Positions 46,816 through 57,960 of a stretch of 64,000 nt of DNA are shown here, piece by piece. Each line of letters begins with the position of its first letter. Position 1 is the stretch's first letter. The DNA is from Liquidambar formosana (lineage: Eukaryota; Streptophyta; Magnoliopsida; Saxifragales; Altingiaceae). A model generated the notes under the pieces. That model was not told the origin of the DNA and did no database searches. It saw only the letters and a list, made by a program, of their open reading frames with translations. Location: NCBI GenBank assembly GCA_039720395.1, contig CM077834.1:1426001-1490000 (forward strand). The letters are read 5' to 3'. Both the position numbers and the translations under genes were made by a program.

Positions 46816-47519
46816 CGAGTAGTGACCTTCACGATGTGCGGTAATTGCGAAAAAAAAAAAAAAAAAAACTTATCGGGAAATTTAGAAGATTAAGTAAAAC
46901 CAAAAAACCCAAAAAAAAAAGGATAAAGAAAAAGAACAAAACAGAGTATTTTTTTTTTTTTTTAAATAGAGCATTTCAAGTCTATCAACTAAATTGAGTG
47001 CATCAATACTGAAAAAAAATAGATTAGATGGAAGAGATGAGCAAACCTTGATTTTTTTAAATTCTTAAGTTGTAGTGATGAATGAGTTGAAGGCAAATCA
47101 AAGAGACAAATACACTTTGGCTTGTAAGAAGAGGAGTAGAAATCAATTTCATGGAAGAGTTGAACGTGAATGGGGGAGAGGTTGAGCATATTTCGGATTT
47201 TGAGTTGTTGTAGCCTTGTAGGAGTGGGACAAAAGAAAAGTATTTGAATCCAAAATTGAAGAATCCTAATTTAACTTCAAAATTCTAATTTAACATCAAA
47301 ATTCTAATTTAACTTCTCACTCACACTAATTATATATTGCCTTATCATTTCAAAAGTGAGACCAGAGTGAAGGAGAGAAGAGAATGAATGAGAGCAGAGG
47401 ATTTAGGTGGGAAAGGCTAAGAAGCCTACCGAAGAGAATGAATGAGAGCAGAGGATTTAGGTGGGAAAGGCTGAGAAGCCTACCACATCAAGCTTTTGGG
47501 TTTTATAAAATAGTATAGA
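46816..47519 (-). mobile_element. Non-autonomous Helitron
   Basis: Read on the - strand it begins TCTATACTATTTTATAAAACC, a classic Helitron 5' end. It ends with a short imperfect hairpin (ACCGCACATCGTGAAGGT) and CTCG, one base off CTRR, before a host T. It sits between A and T with no target duplication, as Helitrons do. Copy B of the surrounding duplication retains the uninterrupted site (TATAAAT at 57514-57520), which independently fixes both ends. There is no Rep/helicase. A 54-bp tandem duplication is internal (47377-47484). Confidence 0.85.
47377..47484. repeat. 54-bp tandem duplication inside the Helitron
   Basis: Two adjacent copies start GAAGAGAATGAATGAGAGC at 47377 and 47431, with one visible difference (GGCTAAG versus GGCTGAG). 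Confidence 0.9.
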
Positions 47520-47661
47520 TTTATTTTTTATAAACATCTTTGGCTCCCTGCCAAACCCCACACTAGCTAGATGAAGGATCTTTAGTTATTTCTTTGGAAT
47601 TAAGGAAAGCAGCCCTATTGATTTTTCATTTGAAAGAGAGAGGTACCTGTTGACATGTCAC

Positions 47662-50600
47662 TGTCACACCCCATTTTTGTCACATTAGCTAGGACATATC
47701 ATTTCATGTAGGATTTTGAGTCCTTTTTTAGTCTAGTCTTTTGCATTGAGTTTCTATGGCATTGAATATCATGTGTATGAATTTTGAAGTGATTTGGAGT
47801 TCATTTCGATGGTCAAAAAGAACTTTTGCGACTTTAAGGGCATAATCGTCTTTTAAGACGTATATTTTCCATTTGACCTTGGAATGAATCCCGAGTCATC
47901 CCATCAAGTTCATATGGTTATATAGAGTCCATATATAGGTTCAATTTCATGAATTAATAGTTTAAGATCAATTCGGCTCGTAATGGTTCGGGTTGGCTAA
48001 AAGACCCTTTCTTGGTTTGCTCAAATTGACTCATAAGACCCAACCAATTTTCTCTTATTTAACTTCAATTGGGCTTTATTTATGTCCTAAATATGTTTAG
48101 AAAGATCGAATTTCGATTGGGAAAGCATTCGGTTCGACCTTATGTACAAACCCAGCTTAGCGACGGTGAAGCACCATGGTTAACTACCTTTGTAAAACCT
48201 AACCATGCACCCATGGTTGAGGATTTTTGTCCTAAAATGCCTAAAAATGTGTTCCCCTTCGAAACACGGTCGTTTTGGCTTTTATTTCGTCAAAATCGGA
48301 CTTAATTTGAAGATTTTAGGACTTCTACAGCAAGTGGGAGTCAAAACCGAAGAAAAAATAGAGGACCCTCGGGTAACCGTCCGGGGCTGGACGGTCAGCC
48401 GTCCAAGCCCAGACGGCTAACCGTCCAGGCCTAGTTGGTCACCCGAGGAATCCTTCTTTAAGTCAAACTCTGACTCTTCTTTCCCTCTTTTGACGGTTTC
48501 CTCCGCCAAAACAACTTATCTGAGCTTAGGAGTGTGTAGGTTTGAGTTGTTTGAGCACCAAGAGAGTCTCTAATAGCCCTAGGGGTGCAAACGAGCCGAG
48601 CGGAGCCGAGCTTTTGAGTGCTCAGCTCGGGCTCGTTAGAAAGCTCGATCTCACGAGCTCGAGCCGAGCTTTTCAACGAGCCTTAATTTCGTGCTCAAGC
48701 TCGGCTCGTGAGAAAATACTAAAGCTCGAGCTCGGCTCGATTGGCTCGTTTAAATTTTTTTTTTCACTAAAAACCCATAAACACATTGTATTTCTAGCAA
48801 AAAAAGGGGAGAAAATCCAGGCAATCGAACAAATAAAGTGGTGAAAATACAGTAAATCATATTCAGATCCAACATTTAGAGTGCAAACAATGAAAATTAT
48901 GAAATATATACACTAAAACCATCTAAAAAAACATATAAAAATGAAACATATACCCAATAATCCAACATACTCAGCATTAAAAAAAAAAAATATTAGAGAA
49001 AATATATCTGATGGTGACGTTCATCGGCGATCTGTGGCAGAAGATCCGACGGCGACGAATAAACACGGTAGCTCCATAGATTTGAGGCGGGAAGAATCGT
49101 CGATGGCAAAGGGGCTCGAGTGCTCAAACAATCACAAATCTGAGATGAAAGCTTGCTGTGAACTCTCGCCGTCGATGAAGGGGTGATTTACAGTGGTGAG
49201 CCGGTGAGATAGCGGGAGCTTGGCGGTGAAGCGACGAAAGGAGATCGTCCGACGGTGGAGCGTTGGTGGCGTCGGCGGCGGATGGGAGATCTCTCCTTGG
49301 TTTGCTGTGCGCGAGAGAGATAGAGTGGGAGGGTTTGGTTGCGCCGTCAAAGAAGAGATTTGGAGAAATAAAGCAAAATGAATGAGTTTGAAGACTGTTA
49401 GGGTTAGGTTAGGTTTATATATGGAGAGAAAACGACGCCGTGTTTAAGTTTAGTTGGGGAAAATAATAGAAATTACAGATTGGTCCGGCTACTGTAAAGT
49501 AATAGTAAATAAACATAGTTATTAGCCATTCTTAGTTAAGTTTGTAGTCATTTAATATGAAGTTACTAGTCATTTGTATTGATAATTCTCCAAATAAAAG
49601 ATGTATACTAGGACAATTAATATGAAACGAGCTTACTAACGAGCTTCTCATCGAGCTTTAAACAAACTTCTCATCAAGCCCTAAACGAGCTTGTTCGCGA
49701 GCCTAAACGAGCCGAGCTTTGCTATGCTCAAGCTCGGCTTGTTTATTAAACGAGCCTAAGATTAAGGCTTGAGCTTGGTTCGTTTATTAAATAATCGAGC
49801 TCGAGCCGAGCCCTTAACGAGCTTTCTCGCGAGCCCTTAATGAGCGGCTCAGCTCATTTGCAGCCCTAAATAGCCCTAGGATCATTATTTAATGAATTAA
49901 TCCTAGCCATTGGTTTAGGGGGTCAATTCTCTATATAAAGGACATGATATTCAGCACATGGAGGAGGTTAATTGCACTTTACACTTAGAGAGAGAGGGAG
50001 CTACGAGTTTGGAGAGCTAGAAGGACTTCAAGTGGAGGCTCTTCAACCCCAAGCAAGCAAGGAAACAAGAGGATTGAAGACAAGGAAGAGTCTACAAGAG
50101 GTAAGCCTATCTCTTTTATGCTAAACATGAATTTCTGCTTCTCCTTCTTCTCTTTCTTCTTCTCCTTCTAGGATAGTTGTGGTGCATGCAATTGCCCTTC
50201 TTATAGATGGAATTCAATGTCTATGTGATGTTATATGAATGATTTTAGGATAGTTCATGGCTTTATATGCTTGATAATCCCTGGTTTACTAGGGATTTGA
50301 AAGTATTACTCTCTCTATCCTCTTAAATCATGCATAGTTCACATGTTTAGGTTGCTGTGATTATTATCATGAATTGATGCTCCTGTTAGTTAATATATAT
50401 GATATGAATGATATTCATGATAATTTGAGCATGTCTTAGAGTCATTTAGTAGGTTTTTATGCATATTTGTGAGATTAGGGTTTCGGTAACCCTGAAATCG
50501 CGTAGGTCTTATACAGCATGCTTAGCTTAGCTTTTTGAGCTGTTGCTCATCATAGTCATTCTATATATACTACATATAGTTGAATCATGCTAGGTTTGCA

Positions 50601-51807
50601 TTCATATAGTATATTTTATAGGTTTTTTGGAAATATTATCCTTTTCTAAGGATAATTATCCTTTTCGTTGAGTGAGGTTTTGCATGAGAGTCCTCTGTGA
50701 TGTGTTTAAGCATGAAATCTCATTAGAATATGCTTTGTTATCATGTTTATTGATATTATTGGAGTCTCTTATGCTTGTTAGTGTGTCTTTCATAGGTTTT
50801 TATGCATATTAGTCGAGTCATTGCATGTAGGATTGAGTTAGAGTCCTCAGTTATTCATTATTCTTGTTGACTGCATGATTAATGGATGATTTTAGGCCTA
50901 GTCAAGGTTCTGTCCAGATTTGCATATTGCTTTCTTTGCATGATTTTGTGCACTTGTAAGGGTGCAAACAGGTACAATGCTTGTCCTATTGCAAATAGGG
51001 CTGCTATGGTCTGAAATGGCTAATGCTAGGAGCTTGTGCGCTCAGGTAAGTAGGGTTTGAAGGTGTCCCAATTCACCTTTCTTTTTCTTTCTTTTCTCTT
51101 CTCCCTCCTAGGGTTACTTCTTAATACAAGTTTATGGTAATTATCAAAGGTTTCCTTCAATAATAAATTCTGGTTTTTATCAAAGTTTTCCTCTTGTGGA
51201 AGTTTTCAATTTTGGATTATTCGATACCTTTTCAAATAAGGAAACCTAGGGTTTTTACCATGGGTTTGTATTAGGTTGTAACCCTATTTCTTTTCGAACT
51301 ACGTGGACTTTGATCCATGTATTTCGCTGCATGGTACGTAGGCGCTCTTCGTGAGGCTCAAGTCCGTTCTAGGATCCAAGTATCCTAGGCTTTTCTTTTC
51401 TTTTCTTCTTTGTTTTGTTTTATTTGAGTGATTGTGCATGAGATGATTGGATGAAATATATGATATGCATGCTGCCTTGTGATGATATATGATGATATTT
51501 GAGTGAAAAAGATCTTAAGTTAGCCCGATCAAATTAAGAGACCAACTCGGGCGATGTGGGTGCCTATGGGCTTTTGCCCAGAACCTTCCCACGTCGTAAC
51601 TTAGCCCCCGGATCCAATTTTCTGGTTTCAAAGACTTTGTTTTTCCTTTAATGGAGTCATGTGGTTTTGAAAATAAAACATTTTTGTGGTTTTCCTCTTT
51701 TCCCTAAAAAATGAGGTGGCGACTCCCTTTTTGTTTGTTGTCTTTAAACACCCCTTATATTTTTGCCAAACCCTTGTGGGCTCCGCGCGTTTTTTCGTGG
51801 GTTCACA
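47662..51807 (+). mobile_element. Large solo LTR, probably Ty3/gypsy, with nested hAT
   Basis: It begins TGTCACACCCC and ends GGGTTCACA (TG...CA), flanked by a perfect 5-bp GTCAC (47657-47661, 51808-51812). Copy B has the empty site GTCAC at 57680-57684. Without the nested hAT it is about 2.85 kb. It has no coding region, primer site or second LTR, hence a solo LTR left by recombination. A TATATAAAG promoter box lies at 49933-49941. The GGTGGCGACTCC motif near the 3' end recalls long LTRs of the Tat/Athila type; that lineage call is tentative. Confidence 0.85.
48580..49868 (-). mobile_element. Non-autonomous hAT element nested in the solo LTR
   Basis: This 1289-bp element has a perfect 8-bp target duplication AATAGCCC (48572-48579, 49869-49876). 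The left end is TAGGGGTGCAAACGAGC and the right end is the inverse of TAGGGCTGCAAATGAGC. Both ends carry many copies of AGCTCGGCTCG / CGAGCCGAGC, typical hAT subterminal repeats. No transposase remains. On the - strand, a TATATAAACC box (about 49415-49426) is followed by a CT-rich leader and a GC-rich ORF start, possibly the leftover 5' end of the transposase gene. Confidence 0.9.
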
Positions 51808-52486
51808 GTCACTGTGTTTTTTCCAATGTCAATGTTCTTCTTCATGATGTGATCACCATTCCTTGTTGACAACAAAATAGAAATGAGGACCTCCCTGTGC
51901 TTTAATTTAGTTCACTGTTTTTTTTTTTTTTATTACACTTAAGATTTTGCTATATTTAGAAGTAACTCTATTATACATATATATATCTCCAAATTTTGGT
52001 TTTCTCCATAATGCATTGTATTGAGAAATAGTTTCTGTAATTTCTAATCATATATCGTAAGATACACTTATAGTTTGAAAGACAGAAAAAACAAAATTTA
52101 ATGCTTGGGAAATGAGAGCATTAGTAGATGACGAATTTGACGTTAACAACCATGCAAAGAATCCAGCCAAAAAAGAAAAAAGATTCTTTAGAAAAGAGAG
52201 AAGTCATGTGTGTGTATATATATATAAATATAGCTCGTTGTGTTGGACACTCCGTGCCCTTGGTTGAAACATGACATGCATTTATGGCTATAAATCAAAC
52301 TTTCACCAATAAACAAGGATACAGATACACTGAAGATGACAAAATACTTGGAATACATATCAATTTTAATCTAAGTACAACATTATTAAATGACAAATGT
52401 AACGTCAACTACTATGAAGAAAATCAAGCAAATGCATGGTGTATTGAAATTGTTCAAAAACAAGTACTATTTAAAAATAACAAAGA

Positions 52487-52489
<3 letters not shown>

Positions 52490-52533
<44 letters not shown>
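52490..52533. repeat. (TA)n microsatellite
   Basis: About 22 uninterrupted TA dinucleotides. It lies just beyond the end of duplication copy A. Confidence 0.95.
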
Positions 52534-52537
<4 letters not shown>

Positions 52538-53042
52538 GCGTTGGACACCATCTCCTTCCTGAAACTTGATAGGATTTTGTGTTACACAAAAGAGAACAAA
52601 ACAAAAGGGGCACTTTGTAATTCACATGTTATGCTGTTTTTTCTTTTTCTTTTTTCTTTTCTAAACTTTTTCTTTTTCAGAAATGATGGGTGTGCTAATG
52701 TGTTTTGTTATCATTGCAAATAAAATAAACTATGTGATCAGAATAAGAGAATATGTGTACCCAACATAAGCTGATATATGATGTAGGCATCTGCAGCTAA
52801 AAAAAAGAAGAAGAAAGTATGCATCTACAGTGATGTCAAAGACAAAATATTATTTACATAAAAACTCAGCAGAATGTACAGGGATGAGATTATAAGAACC
52901 AAGTGCGCTCATTCCTCTATACAAATTTGAAATCTTAAGGAGCACTGGAATAGAAATAGAGAAACAAATTAACAAAATAATTTTTCTCACTTCCTAACCT
53001 TTTTATTCTAACTCACCGTATGGATCCTCCAATGAAACTATG

Positions 53043-53345
53043 TTATCTAAGTGACAAAACTCCATTTGCACCTTCTCCATTCCTCACGGATGAATAGCTG
53101 AGGAAAGTAGGTTGAGAAGATGATTTGGAAGTTGGTATGGACAAGGAACAATCATTCCATGACTCTTTCTTAGGGAACGAAATATTCCTTTGTTGAGGAC
53201 ATGCATTGGAGCAAATGCCTCTTGAATTGTGCAGTGCACATCCGCAGTTGCGATGGTAAGGCCTTCGCTCGATCTCTGTGTCATGCATTGATATGCTTCC
53301 ATCAAGGATACACTGAAGCATCATCCCAGTTGCTGCAGTGGCCAT
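53043..53345 (-). CDS. Small conserved-looking plant protein, unknown function, inside CACTA interior
   Basis: Single exon, 100 residues. It begins MATAATGMMLQCILDGSIS, has a Cys/His-bearing core (IERRPYHRNCGCALHNSRG, then ICSNACPQQRN), then a Lys/Trp/Ser-rich segment and SVRNGEGANGVLSL at the end. I chose the ATG at 53345, not 53477, because the upstream 44 codons are a low-complexity translation of the CCCTCC and CA repeats of the leader. I recall similar small proteins in many plants (XIERRPYHRNCXCALH) without a known role; that is memory, not a search. TATA lies about 150 bases upstream, and AATAAA is about 36 bases past the stop (53002-53007). It may be a functional host gene carried in the element, or a captured copy. 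Confidence 0.75.
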   Translation of the reverse strand: MATAATGMMLQCILDGSISMHDTEIERRPYHRNCGCALHNSRGICSNACPQQRNISFPKKESWNDCSLSIPTSKSSSQPTFLSYSSVRNGEGANGVLSLR

Positions 53346-53374
53346 TCTCTCCTCTCCTTTTCCCTTCTTGGGTG

Positions 53375-53425
53375 TGTGTGTGTGTGTGTGTGTGTGAGGA
53401 GGGAGGGAGGGAGGGAGGGAGAGTG
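53375..53425. repeat. (GT)n and (GGGA)n microsatellites in the leader of the small gene
   Basis: About eleven GT units (53372-53394) are followed by about five GGGA/GGGAG units. On the - strand these form a CA- and CCCTCC-rich 5' UTR for the 53043-53345 gene. Confidence 0.9.
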
Positions 53426-53488
53426 GGTGGGGATGCAGGGTGTGTGGGAACTTCTGAATGTTTTGAAACTTTTGCATGCTTTCTGAAG

Positions 53489-53500
53489 CATTTATATAGA
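53489..53500 (-). promoter_or_regulatory. TATA box of the small gene
   Basis: TCTATATAAATG on the - strand, about 145 bases upstream of the ATG at 53345. It predicts a transcription start near 53460. Confidence 0.6.
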
Positions 53501-53589
53501 GCAGTGATCAGTGTTTGATGGTTGATACTGCGGGAGTAATCTATAGAAAAGAAGTTTGTGTTAATGTGCTTCCCGTGAAATTCGAGAGA

Positions 53590-54060
53590 ATTTTTGTTTG
53601 GTGGGTTCTTAACAAAGTAGTTACGCAACTAATTAAAACATATTTCCCTAGGGAAGTTTCAGTATTTCTCTATGGGTCCTAAGTTGTGTATGTGTTTGAG
53701 AGAGAGAGAGAGAGAGGTCTTTGGAATTGAGGAGAATGCATGGGTGGCTCGGCTTGGCTTGGCTTGGCTTTATTTGGTCTGGCTTGGCTTTTGGAATTCA
53801 TTGTAGAAAATGGGGTTTTAGCATAGTTTTCTCCAAAAGAACGTATTTTGAGTACAGAGAGGATCTTTACCAATATTTTTGTTGTTATGTGTTAGTGGTT
53901 GACATTTTCCATGCAACAAAGGATCTAGGAGGAAGTGTAATGTCACTTAATGCATGAAACATTTTTAATACGGTTTTATTGTTTAACTTATATTTGCTTT
54001 TATTTTGATGATGATAAATTTGATGGTATCCTTGGAAATACAATGGATTCAAATGTCAAA
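53590..54060. repeat. Partial copy C of the direct duplication
   Basis: GGGTTCTTAACAAAGTAGTTACGCAACT and TTTCCCTAGGGAAGTTTCAGT match the starts of copies A and B. Later CAACAAAGGATCTAGG and GATGATGATAAATTTGATGG follow in the same order. It lies directly upstream of the small gene, so part of the gene's upstream region belongs to the repeated unit. It contains a GGCTTGGCTT simple repeat (53748-53772). Confidence 0.7.
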
Positions 54061-54569
54061 GGGTCTCTTCGTTACTCTCAAATAAGTGGTTGGGATTTGT
54101 AATATCAAGACATTGTGTGCAGAAATCCCTATTTGCATCAAAAGGTTAAGAGACCAACAAGATGAGACAATGCCACTTTGATGTGTCGTAACATAGCATT
54201 TGATGGTTTTGTTTTTAAAATGATAGTTGTCAAAAGTCATCAACTCATTAGTCTTATAGATCAATTCACTTTTAAAAATTAAAAAAAAAATTACCTGAGC
54301 CCATTGCTATGAGTGAGCTACTGAGCTATATATTGATCTTGCTCATCCAAGCACTGATCTGCTTGCCATGATATTTATGTATTTAGCACTTGAAATTATT
54401 CAATCTTTCTTCCAAGAATGATAAAGCTTTCTTGATTTTTTTTTTCTTGAATGCTGATCGATTTGTTGATGAGGACATGAGGTTAGAGCCTATACCTTAA
54501 CTCAATGGTTATATTTTTTTACTAAAACGTAAATGAAAATAATAAATGCTATAGATCACTTTTATTGCT

Positions 54570-57500
54570 CTTTCTCATATTTGGAGTGTTCTTGCCAAAG
54601 TAGTTACCCTACTATGACAAACATTTTTCCCTAGGAAACTTCAGTTCCTCAACTTTGGAAACTAATTATGCTCAGAGAGAACCAGGTACCTAGGAATTCG
54701 TTATAGGAAGCAGGTTTTTTGTTTTGTTTTCTCTGAGCAGACTTTTTTTGACTTACTCTTCTGAATGCATCTATGTGAGAGGTGGGCAACCATTTCTATG
54801 TAACAAAGGATCTATGTTTTAGTCTTTAGCTTGATTTCACTTATTGCAAGTTAAAGGCATCTTTCCTAGCAACGACAAACAAGGTAAAAGGTCTTGTTGT
54901 GATCACTCTTCTTGTCATATAATATGGTTCTGTATTTAAATTTTTTCCTCGATGATGCTGATGATGATAGTGATGGAACTCGATGATATATCTTCCATAT
55001 TTGATTAATTTCAAATATCAAGAAGATTTTCCTTTCATCCAAATTGTGGTGATGATTTATAGTCTCGATCTAGGGATGTCATTTGTGGCACATTGAATGG
55101 TGAGGATTAAATCTTTGGGAAAATTGGAACATGCAAAAAATGCAGTTTTTGTATGGTTGAAAAAACACTTGCTTCACACGACCTTCAACTTTGATTGTTG
55201 TGAGACTAGAAAATAGGGAAGGAAAGGCTTTGGTAAAAAAGAATTTAAATCACATGTGTGATTTGAAGTTAGAGGAAATAAATAATTGAACAATCTCCAA
55301 AGTCGAACCCATAAACAAGTATGGCCTCGTTAGTGCTCCTATTATTTATTTATTTATTTTCCTTTATTTTTTCATGGGAGGGGTGATGTTCAAATATTTA
55401 ATTTCCTGTTCTATTGATAAAATAGCGAAAAATGTCCATAAGAGTGACATAATTTTCACTTCCATCTAGAAAGCAAATTGCTTGTGTTTCATTTCCTACA
55501 TAATGTTATGAAATTGCTCTGAGGAATGCATGTTTCTGTTGAGACTTTGTGTGTCTGCATCATTCTCGCATTATACAATGAAATCTTTCTACTGTTTTTC
55601 TTGGATTTTTTTACTGCACACCATTCAAGCTGTACATTGTATGTTCCACTTCCACATTATACATCCATGAGCGGAAAATTCTAAAGTATTCTTCTACTTG
55701 GTTACTGATAATATTTGCATTCCATATCCTTTAATTCTGCAGTTATTGAGGATTGAGTGATGTCAGAACTTTGAACCCTGTGTAACAGTGTAAGTAAACA
55801 ACAAACTTGTCATTTTGTACTTTTAGTTCACAATAAAGCTGTGGGATTATTCATTTTGTACTTTTAGTTTGTCCTACAGTGGTAGATTGTATCATTTTTC
55901 TCTTTAAGGTTACCTTTACAGTTACAAATTAGAAATACTCGGTATTATATAGAGCAATCCACAAACATTAAAACTGCTGACTTGATTGTATGCTTCACAC
56001 CACAAGTGATATGGCATAAAATAATAAGTAGGACTTTCCCTTGTCATTACTTTCTTGGTCAGTTGTTTTCTGGTTATTGGGAGGATTTTAGTTATCATAA
56101 TTCATGAGGTTCTTATGGTTAGCAGCTTTCTGATGCTTCAGATTGAATCAATCTTCCACTGCCTTATTCATTGTCAATTTATGAGGTTGGATTCCTCATA
56201 CATGCTGTTTCTATGGTCCGCCCTTGTTCATTCCTTCTTCTATATATAAAGAACTCTAACAAATGGTAGTTATTGACAGTTATATTGTTGTTGTCAAAAC
56301 TTTTTGTACTTTTTTGTATAGATCACTTAGGACGGTTTAGATAATAACAAAATAGTAAAAAAGTAAAAAGAAACATAGAAAAATATTGTTATGAGTTATG
56401 ACATTTTAGTTTATTAATATATTGATCAGTCACTTTCTTGAATTTTTATTTTCTGAGCACTACTTAGAACAGATCCTAACAAGGAGAAAATGACATTTTG
56501 ACTTCCCATGCGTACCCACAAAAAAAAGGAAGGGGGGGGGGGGGGGACAGTTGCACTTCCCATTTATCTATTTGAGTTCTAAATTTTCGCTTCATTTTGG
56601 CTTAGGAGAGGAAATTTGTCAAGGTACCATTTGGTGGTTGTTCTTGCACTGTTCATTGTTTCATTATATTTTATGACTGGAAATTTAGTTAATCTATTGA
56701 TAGGTGACTAATTATATGTAGTTAATGGTTCAGACCCAACATTAAATGGATTTTCAAAAGTTCCAGTCAATTTATGTGGGTTCATCCGTGACATTGCTGG
56801 CTGTGGATACCAAACCTCATACCCAGTGCTGAAAATGGTTTCCATTTGTTTTATTTAAGTTGATTTGCCTATTTGGCACTGAAGACTATATGGACGTGTA
56901 TCTGAAAGAGGCATTTTAGTCCAAGATTTTAGCCATGTAGGTAACTAAGTATGAGTCACACTTTTTTCATTCTATCCAAGGAGACTAGGTAAGGTATTCT
57001 TTCCGTATCAACATATATTGGTTAATATAAATCCCTTTCCATTCCTGTTTTAGTAGCTTGCTTATTCTTTGGTAATTAGAACACATCAACTTGGTAACAT
57101 TGAAATTAGAATGCCAGTCATTTTACCATGATTTGTATGACATGTCTGTCTTTCATTAAGAACATCCTTGTTGACAGATTATCTGAAATGTACATCAATG
57201 TCATGCATGTGTCTGCATTGAAGGGGAAAAAATGAAAGGAAAAATAAATGAAAAAAAGGATTCCCAGGCACTAATTTCTTTTTTCCATAATGTCCACTTG
57301 CACACATTTGTCGATGTGTGATCAGAAATTTACATGTTTCCTGTGTCTACGTTGAAAAAGAAGAAAGGGGAATTTAATAGAAAAGAGGAAACTTGTCATT
57401 GCCATTGTTATTATTAGGAGAATAAGAGAGGGTAGATTAATTGGGTCACTCTTGTAACCCATTTGGTCCTTTTGTAGAATGTAGAACTTTAATGTCCCTC

Positions 57501-57960
57501 TTTATTGTGCATTTATAAATTTATTTATGTTAAATATGTTTGGTCCATGCCAAACCCCACCCTAGATGGAGGATCGATGTTTAGTTATTTTTTGGGACAA
57601 AAATGGAGAGTGGCCCAACTAATTTTTGTATGTGAGAGAGAGAGAGAGAGGGAGGGAGGGAGGTACCTGATGACGGAATGTCACTATGTCCTTCCTATTG
57701 TCAATGTTCTTCTTCTTCAAGAAGTCATCAACATTCCTCATTGACAACTTAGAAATGACGATGTCCTTGTGCATTAATTTGTGATTTTTGTATTACAAGT
57801 TAGATTTTTTTATATTTTGAACTAAAGCTTCTATGTAAATATCGCATTACCTTATATATATACTTTACATTACCTGAATCTCTCCAAATTTAGATTTGAT
57901 CCATAGTTGTCATGCACATTGTATATTGTATTCATCAAGTACTAGTTTATGGCTCTTCTT
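54570..57960. repeat. Direct duplication copy B (uninterrupted)
   Basis: Counterpart of 44210-52060 in the same orientation, without the Helitron and LTR insertions. It preserves both target sites (about 57514-57520 and GTCAC 57680-57684). Small extras include a poly-G run near 56534-56546 and a GA/GGGA tract near 57637-57662. No coding region recognised. Confidence 0.85.

Larger units (their letters stand above)
44210..52060. repeat. Direct duplication copy A (interrupted by Helitron and solo LTR)
   Basis: It aligns in the same orientation with 54570-57960. Shared landmarks in order are TTCTTGC(T/C)AAAGTAGTTACCCTACT, GATGATAGTGATGGAACTCG, GAAGTTAGAGGAAATAAATAATTGAA, TTGATTGTANGCTTCACNCC, AACATATATTGGTT, TGCCAAACCCCAC, GAGGTACCTG and TGTCAATGTTCTTCTTC. 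Divergence is substantial. Non-coding as far as I can see. It is longer than copy B because of insertions at 46816-47519 and 47662-51807. Confidence 0.85.

Noticed and set aside
53346..53477. N-terminal extension of the small gene ORF
   Set aside because: It translates CA and CCCTCC microsatellites (PHTHTHTHTP) and lies in the expected 5' UTR between TATA box and ATG 53345.
53302..53628. 108-codon - strand ORF overlapping the small gene
   Set aside because: Low-complexity reading of the same microsatellites in another frame, with no conserved segment.
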